This document shows, piece after piece, positions 37,609 through 42,726 of a stretch of 42,726 bases of DNA; the first letter of the stretch is position 1; every line of letters begins with the position of its first letter. The translations under genes and the position numbers were made by a program. The notes under the pieces were generated by a model, which saw only the letters and a list, made by a program, of their open reading frames with translations, made no database searches and was not told the origin of the DNA. Source of the DNA: Balneolaceae bacterium (GTDB taxonomy: Bacteria; Bacteroidota; Rhodothermia; Balneolales; Balneolaceae); contig SLPZ01000234.1 of assembly GCA_007131725.1 (NCBI GenBank), positions 1 through 42,726 on the forward strand, given 5' to 3'.

Positions 37609-38286
37609 TTAAAAAAGATCTCTGAGGAACCCTTCAATCTCATCAAGAATTCTGGAGCCGCCTTCTTCCACCAGTTTTGCCCTTGCCTGCCTTTCTACTT
37701 CATCGAGAAGAATATCAAAGAGTATTTGAAGAATGGCCTTTAGATCGTTATTGGCATCGTGGCCAATATTGGTCTGTTCAAACCGGTCGAGAGTGAGCCG
37801 CACCGGTTCCATATCTTCCAGCGGCACGCGAACTTCCAGTATTGTGTTATCCATCAGCAGCCGGTCAATAAGCACCTGGCGGCCATCATCACCAGCCTCA
37901 TCCGGGGCCGGCAGATTGCCCGCCAGCCTTCCAAGATTGGATCCGCGCGCAGTTAGCTGATACGACAGTTCCATCTCTTCAATTTCCAAATGCTTTATAT
38001 TCACAGGATCGAACAGCAGTGTAAGCGGATCTATCTCCATATTCACCGATTTAATTTGCAGTGCGGTATCCTCCTCAAAACCTTCAGGGTTCGCAATATG
38101 TAATCCCCGAATCGATCCAGACCAGCCAAGAATGGAAATTTGCACTCTGTCTACCGTCACATCTGTATCCAGCAGTTCACTTGAAATACGCTCTATGTTA
38201 GATTTTACAATGCTGTCGATGGTAAAAGTTAAAGCCACGGCAGCCGCTATTACTACGCCAATCAGAATGAGAAGTATTTTTTTCAT
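37609..38286 (-). CDS. AsmA-like periplasmic/membrane-anchored protein
   Basis: N-terminal TM MKKILLILIGVVIAAAVAL; NMEIDPLTLLFDPVNIKHLEIEEMELSYQ AsmA-type repeats. Confidence 0.72.
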   Translation of the reverse strand: MKKILLILIGVVIAAAVALTFTIDSIVKSNIERISSELLDTDVTVDRVQISILGWSGSIRGLHIANPEGFEEDTALQIKSVNMEIDPLTLLFDPVNIKHLEIEEMELSYQLTARGSNLGRLAGNLPAPDEAGDDGRQVLIDRLLMDNTILEVRVPLEDMEPVRLTLDRFEQTNIGHDANNDLKAILQILFDILLDEVERQARAKLVEEGGSRILDEIEGFLRDLF

Positions 38287-38478
38287 GGGATAGTTATTGA
38301 GTTTAGTTGATTTTCTTAAACCACAAGCCCAGCCATAAAATAGTTTTTCTATAAATGGTTATTTTGTCTTTTTAAAAGAATGCCACACAATATTCTTGAC
38401 TTGAAGTTCATCCATTTGTCGATATTTTTTAATGATTTAATTGTGATATGTTCCTGAAAATTTTAAAAGCTGATTACA

Positions 38479-39888
38479 TTGACTGATATCATTCAAAAAC
38501 CACCAGTTGCCGCTATCGCCACTCCCGTTGGCGAAGGGGGGATTGCCGTAATCCGTGTTTCGGGCAAAGATGCCATCAAAAAAGTTCAGGGATGTTTTAA
38601 GGGAAAGGATTTAACCAAAGCAGACAGCCATACAGTTCATTTTGGAAATATTGTCAGAAAAGACGGGCGGGTTGTGGATGAGGTTTTGGCCACTGTATTC
38701 AAATCTCCAAAATCCTACACAGGCGAAGACACTGTTGAAATTTCCTGTCACGGCGGGGTATTGGTTACCCAGGCCGTTTTGGAAACCATTCTGGAGCAGG
38801 GTTTAAAACCGGCCGAACCTGGTGAATTTACACAGCGAGCCTTTTTGAACGGAAAAATGGATCTCGATCAGGCCGAGGCTGTTGCCGATTTGATTCATGC
38901 AAAAAGCATCAAAGCGGTGGATGCCGCCCACCAGCAGCTTGAGGGGCGGCTGGGTGAGCACATCAAACAGTTCCGCCAACAGATTATCGATGCCACTGCA
39001 ATGGTAGAGCTGGAACTCGATTTTATTGAAGAGGATGTGGAATTTGCCGATAAAGAACAGCTCCGCAAACTGCTGTCCGATGTGGACAACGAGATTGGCA
39101 GCCTTCTCGACACCTACGAAACCGGGCGATTGGTAAAAGATGGCGTAAAAACGGTGTTCATCGGGCGGCCAAATGCCGGTAAATCAACATTGATGAACAC
39201 ACTTGTGGGCATCGACCGGGCAATCGTTACCGACATTGCGGGCACCACGCGAGACACCATCGATGCGGACTGGAGTTACGAAGGACTGCTTTTCAAACTG
39301 ATTGATACGGCCGGCCTCCGCGATGTCCAAGATGTGATTGAAGCGGAGGGAGTAAAACGGTCGCAGAAAGCTTTCGAAGAGGCCGATTTGGTTGTTTACC
39401 TTAAAGACCTCTCACTTCCGCTGGATGATAAAGAGCACAAAGAAATTGCCGGATTCCAAAAACGCGCCGGGGAGACACCTTTTCTTTTAATCGGCACCAA
39501 GCTTGACCTGACCTGTACGCCGGACAGCCTGCCCGGCACTCAAATTTCAGAATCAAAAGAAGAACGGCTTCAGTTCGATTTGAAAATATCAGCCCTCGAA
39601 GAAGAGAATATCGACACCCTGAAAAAACTGATGAAGCAGCGCGCACTCGAAAATAAAGATTACGACACATCGAGCTTGCTGGTCACATCGTCCCGCCACA
39701 GAGACGGACTGCAAAAAGCCCGCGAAAATGTACTGAGAGCCATTGACGCACTGGATCAGGGGCTGACGGGAGACTTCCTTTCGATTGATCTGCGGGCCGC
39801 CCTGAAAGAGCTTGGGACGATCACCGGGGAAATTACCACCGAGGATTTGTTAGACTCGATCTTCTCGCGGTTTTGTATTGGTAAATAA
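38479..39888 (+). CDS. mnmE: tRNA uridine-5-carboxymethylaminomethyl(34) synthesis GTPase MnmE
   Basis: AIATPVGEGGIAVIRVSG; GRPNAGKSTLMNTLVGIDRAIVTDIAGTTRDTID; C-term FCIGK. Confidence 0.97.
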   Translation: MTDIIQKPPVAAIATPVGEGGIAVIRVSGKDAIKKVQGCFKGKDLTKADSHTVHFGNIVRKDGRVVDEVLATVFKSPKSYTGEDTVEISCHGGVLVTQAVLETILEQGLKPAEPGEFTQRAFLNGKMDLDQAEAVADLIHAKSIKAVDAAHQQLEGRLGEHIKQFRQQIIDATAMVELELDFIEEDVEFADKEQLRKLLSDVDNEIGSLLDTYETGRLVKDGVKTVFIGRPNAGKSTLMNTLVGIDRAIVTDIAGTTRDTIDADWSYEGLLFKLIDTAGLRDVQDVIEAEGVKRSQKAFEEADLVVYLKDLSLPLDDKEHKEIAGFQKRAGETPFLLIGTKLDLTCTPDSLPGTQISESKEERLQFDLKISALEEENIDTLKKLMKQRALENKDYDTSSLLVTSSRHRDGLQKARENVLRAIDALDQGLTGDFLSIDLRAALKELGTITGEITTEDLLDSIFSRFCIGK

Positions 39889-39891
39889 TTT

Positions 39892-39928
39892 CAAAACCTC
39901 CAGATTTTTAAAATTCTTGGAGGTTTTG
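39892..39928. repeat. Diverged palindromic copy D of the ACCTCCA repeat family / terminator-like hairpin after mnmE
   Basis: CAAAACCTCCA-gatttttaaaattct-TGGAGGTTTTG. Confidence 0.7.
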
Positions 39929-40092
39929 ATGTAAAATTATTAATCTGAAGTGCCTGAGATTATTCGAGAGTATTAAAACAGATAAAAAAAGGAGATCAGA
40001 AACAAGGGCAAAAAGTTTTAAACCTCAAATTCTACACCATTAATTCAGTAGCTTGATAGCAAAATTCAACTCTTTAACAGTAATAAGTAATT

Positions 40093-40245
40093 ATGAACAT
40101 AAACAACATAAGAAGCTTTCTATATAAATTTGCAAGAATTTTAGGAGATATAAATGCAATTGAAAAGGGAAAGTTTGGGGTGCGCATCATTAGGCGAAAT
40201 ATAGGTAGAATTTTAGGGCAATTTTTAAATAAAATTTTCAGATAA
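40093..40245 (+). CDS. 50-aa basic small protein of unknown function (not in the supplied ORF track)
   Basis: ATG at 40093: MNINNIRSFLYKFARILGDINAIEKGKFGVRIIRRNIGRILGQFLNKIFR*; strongly cationic and helix-prone. Confidence 0.6.
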   Translation: MNINNIRSFLYKFARILGDINAIEKGKFGVRIIRRNIGRILGQFLNKIFR

Positions 40246-40255
40246 AAATACTCTG

Positions 40256-41019
40256 ATGCATGAAAGAGCTTTAAAATATTTACAGGTTTTAGAATTAGAG
40301 GCAGGTGCTAACATCAGGGATGTTAAAAACTCATTTAAGCTACTTACAATGGCATGGCATCCAGATCGATTTGGAAATGAAAAGCATAAAGTTTCAGCAG
40401 AAAAAGGTTATTGAAGCATATAGATGGCTGAGCGAGAATAAGGAGATCTAGCAAGAATTATCTCAGGAAAAAGTTAAACAATATCCAAAAAGAAACAAAG
40501 AGTAATCAGAGTAATTCAAAATCCGCTAAACCAAAAAATAAATATCAAAAAAACATCTTCTAATAAATCATCCAAAAGCCAATACAATTACATAAAGATT
40601 GGTGACAAAAAATATAATATTAAAATGATTAAAAAGGTGAAAACTAAAGAATATTCAAGATACTATTATAGAGTAGCAGCACTACTGTTAGCTGTTTTAG
40701 GAATAATATCCCCTTTTATTGGAATCTATCTACTGTGGTCAATTCCATCCGATATTGGCTTTATTTCATTTTTGATTTTTCTTAATTCCTTTTTATTGCT
40801 TCAATTTTTCTTTTAGATGATAAAATCGATGCTTTGTTGATCTACAAGCATGGGAGTACTGAAATTCTTAGAACTCACAAAATAATCTCTGACAAGCCCT
40901 CATTAGCTTATACCAGAAAGGAAAAAGGAAGAGGAAGACGCTTGAAAAAAAATGTGTACTCAAATATAGATAGTATCAACTCCCAGATAAAGAAAATGCA
41001 AAAAAATAGTTTTCTCTAA
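40256..41019 (+). pseudogene. Frameshifted J-domain (DnaJ-like) plus transmembrane protein gene
   Basis: ALKYLQVLELEAGANIRDVKNSFKLLTMAWHPDRFGNE (HPD motif), then frame jump to VIEAYRWLSEN, then SSNKSSKSQYNYIKIGDKKYNIKMIKKVKTKEYSRYYYRVAALLLAVLG, then another jump to DDKIDALLIYKHGSTEILRTHKI. Confidence 0.72.
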
Positions 41020-41140
41020 ATATTTGGGTTTAATGTTTTATAATTTTGCCTTAAAAAATCAAAGGATTATGAGAACATCCATTATTTTACTTTTTTTTTA
41101 ACATTCATAATACCTTAAATCCGCAGGCAATAAATAAAAA

Positions 41141-41187
41141 GAGCCAAAAAAGGGTCTAAATAAGTTGTATTTAGGCTTTTTTGGCTC
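41141..41187. repeat. Strong stem-loop upstream of the transposase gene
   Basis: GAGCCAAAAAAG-ggt-CTAAAT-aagttgt-ATTTAG-g-CTTTTTTGGCTC: 12-bp and 6-bp stems. Confidence 0.85.
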
Positions 41188-41238
41188 GTAGATTTTCACT
41201 TATTTAGGTGAAGCCAATTCAATCTAAACAAGTAGAAA

Positions 41239-42528
41239 ATGCATATTACTAAATCATCCGATAACATTACACCCTTTGCCGGATTTAATTTTTGTTTTGA
41301 GCATTTCCACCAAAGTGGGCTTGCCGGGTTGATTGACCGCCACCTTGGCTCCAGAGTGAAAACCGCTGGGTACTCCTACAGCGATATTATAGCCAATCAG
41401 CTGGGGATTTTCTTCACCGGCGGGGACTGCGCCGAAGACCTGAGTGAGCACCTTCGCGAGCCTTTGAGACAGGTCAGAGGCATGGCTGTATGCAGCGCTG
41501 ACACGCTGTTGCACTCCATCAAAGAGCTTAGCTGTCCCATCCAGGAGATGGTCAATCCCGACACCGGGGTAGCCCATCAGTTCAACATCAATGGTAAACT
41601 CAACGATCTGCTGCTCAAAGCACTGCGAACCACCGGCCAGCTCACCACGCGCGTAGCCTATGAGGTGGATTATGACAATCAGGTGATCCCCACCGAAAAG
41701 TGGGATGCGGCCACCACCTATAAAACCTGTGATGGATACCAGCCGGGTATTGCAACCATCAACAACATGGCAGTGTATATTGAAGGGCGCAACGGCAATA
41801 GCCAGGCACATACAAGCAAAAGCAAATCCTGAAGCGAGTCTTCGAGCATTTGGCGGACAATCAGATCACCATTGGGCGTTTCTGGGCGGACTCGGCCTCC
41901 TACCAGCAAACCGCTGTGAAGGTGGTGCAAGCCAACTGCGGCTCGTTTTACATCCGGGCCAAACGCAGCGCAGCCATGGAGCAGCAAGTAGGGGGCTCTG
42001 CCGGAGGGAGCCTGGAAACACGTGAAGCTGGGGGTGCAAAACATGGAGGTAGCCGAGATTACCGACTGGCGTCCGTTTGACGGGGATACCGCCTACCGGC
42101 TGATTGTCAGCCGGATCAAGCGCGGTGATGCCCAGGCGGATCTGTTCAGCGGGGGAGCCTACACTTGGCGGGCAATCCTGACCAACGACACCCAAACCAG
42201 CCCTGAACAGATCGTTGCCTTTTACAACAAGCGTGGGGATAGTGAACGCACCTTTGATGTGATGAAAAATGATTTTGGCTGGTCGAAGTTGCCCTGCTCT
42301 TTTCTGTCGGAAAACACAGCCTATATGATCTTAACAGCGATGATTGCCAATTTTTACCGCTACCTGATCGGTGAATATTCCAAAGCCATCCCCTGGCTGG
42401 AGCCAACCTACCGGCTTAAAAAGTTTATTTTTCGCTTCATTACCCTGGCAGGCAAGTGGATTCGAACCGGGCGGCGCTATGTGCTCAAACTCTATACGAG
42501 GAAAGATTACAGTTCCTTGCTCGAGTAA
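41239..42528 (+). pseudogene. IS1380-like family transposase with two compensating frameshifts
   Basis: Frame 41239-41811 (SDNITPFAGFNFCFEHFHQSGLAGLIDRHLGSR), then frame 41812-41990 (YKQKQILKRVFEHLADNQITIGRFWADSASYQQT), then frame from about 41995 (ALPEGAWKHVKLGVQNMEVAEITDWRPFDGDTAYRLIVSRIK..YNKRGDSERTFDVMKNDFGWSKLPC). Confidence 0.85.
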
Positions 42529-42726
42529 AGGCAAAGCAGACCGATTTGTTTTATAGAAGTTGTGCATGAACAATGGGATAGGTATATCTAAAGTACGACA
42601 AAGCAGGCAAATCAGAGCCTTCAAATCACTCAACAGCATAAAAACCGGTCATCATAGTCAATCAAAAACTACCCATCCACAATAACTGAAACACAAAATC
42701 AGACTTTAAACCTACCTGTAAGGATC

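Noticed and set aside
41254-41811. 185-aa minus-strand ORF
   Set aside because: Shadow ORF opposite the transposase coding frame.
1-42726. CRISPR array, rRNA or tRNA genes
   Set aside because: No regularly spaced direct repeats and no recognisable rRNA or tRNA sequence were seen by eye; a tRNAscan/Infernal run would be needed for certainty.

Overview
The window reads as chromosomal sequence from a Bacteroidota/Balneolota-like organism. This is inferred from a T9SS-type C-terminal sorting domain, S46 peptidase, SUMF1-type lipoprotein and EgtB/EgtD; it was not tested by phylogeny. Coding content is mostly housekeeping or metabolic: KefB-like antiporter, flavin disulfide oxidoreductase, EgtB-EgtD ergothioneine pair, amino acid racemase, Gfo/Idh/MocA oxidoreductase, sensor kinases, Crp/Fnr-thioredoxin-OsmC-transsulfuration cluster, S46 peptidase, CotH/T9SS protein, KamA-like radical SAM protein, carbamoyltransferase-DUF5989-SxtJ module, DASS transporter with response regulator and cNMP-binding-domain kinase, PdxH and MnmE. 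Accessory content includes three VapBC-type toxin-antitoxin loci (one toxin appears 5'-damaged), an ATP-cone plus PD-(D/E)xK nuclease gene, palindromic intergenic repeat families, and an AT-rich decayed island after mnmE. That island holds a 50-aa basic ORF, a frameshifted J-domain/TM gene, and an IS1380-like transposase carrying two compensating frameshifts. The most interesting items are the ATP-cone nuclease locus, the carbamoyltransferase/DUF5989/SxtJ module (one gene was missing from the ORF track), the transporter/RR/cNMP-kinase operon, the nested palindromes upstream of kamA, and the AGACCTCCAAGGT repeat family. No CRISPR array, rRNA or tRNA was recognised.
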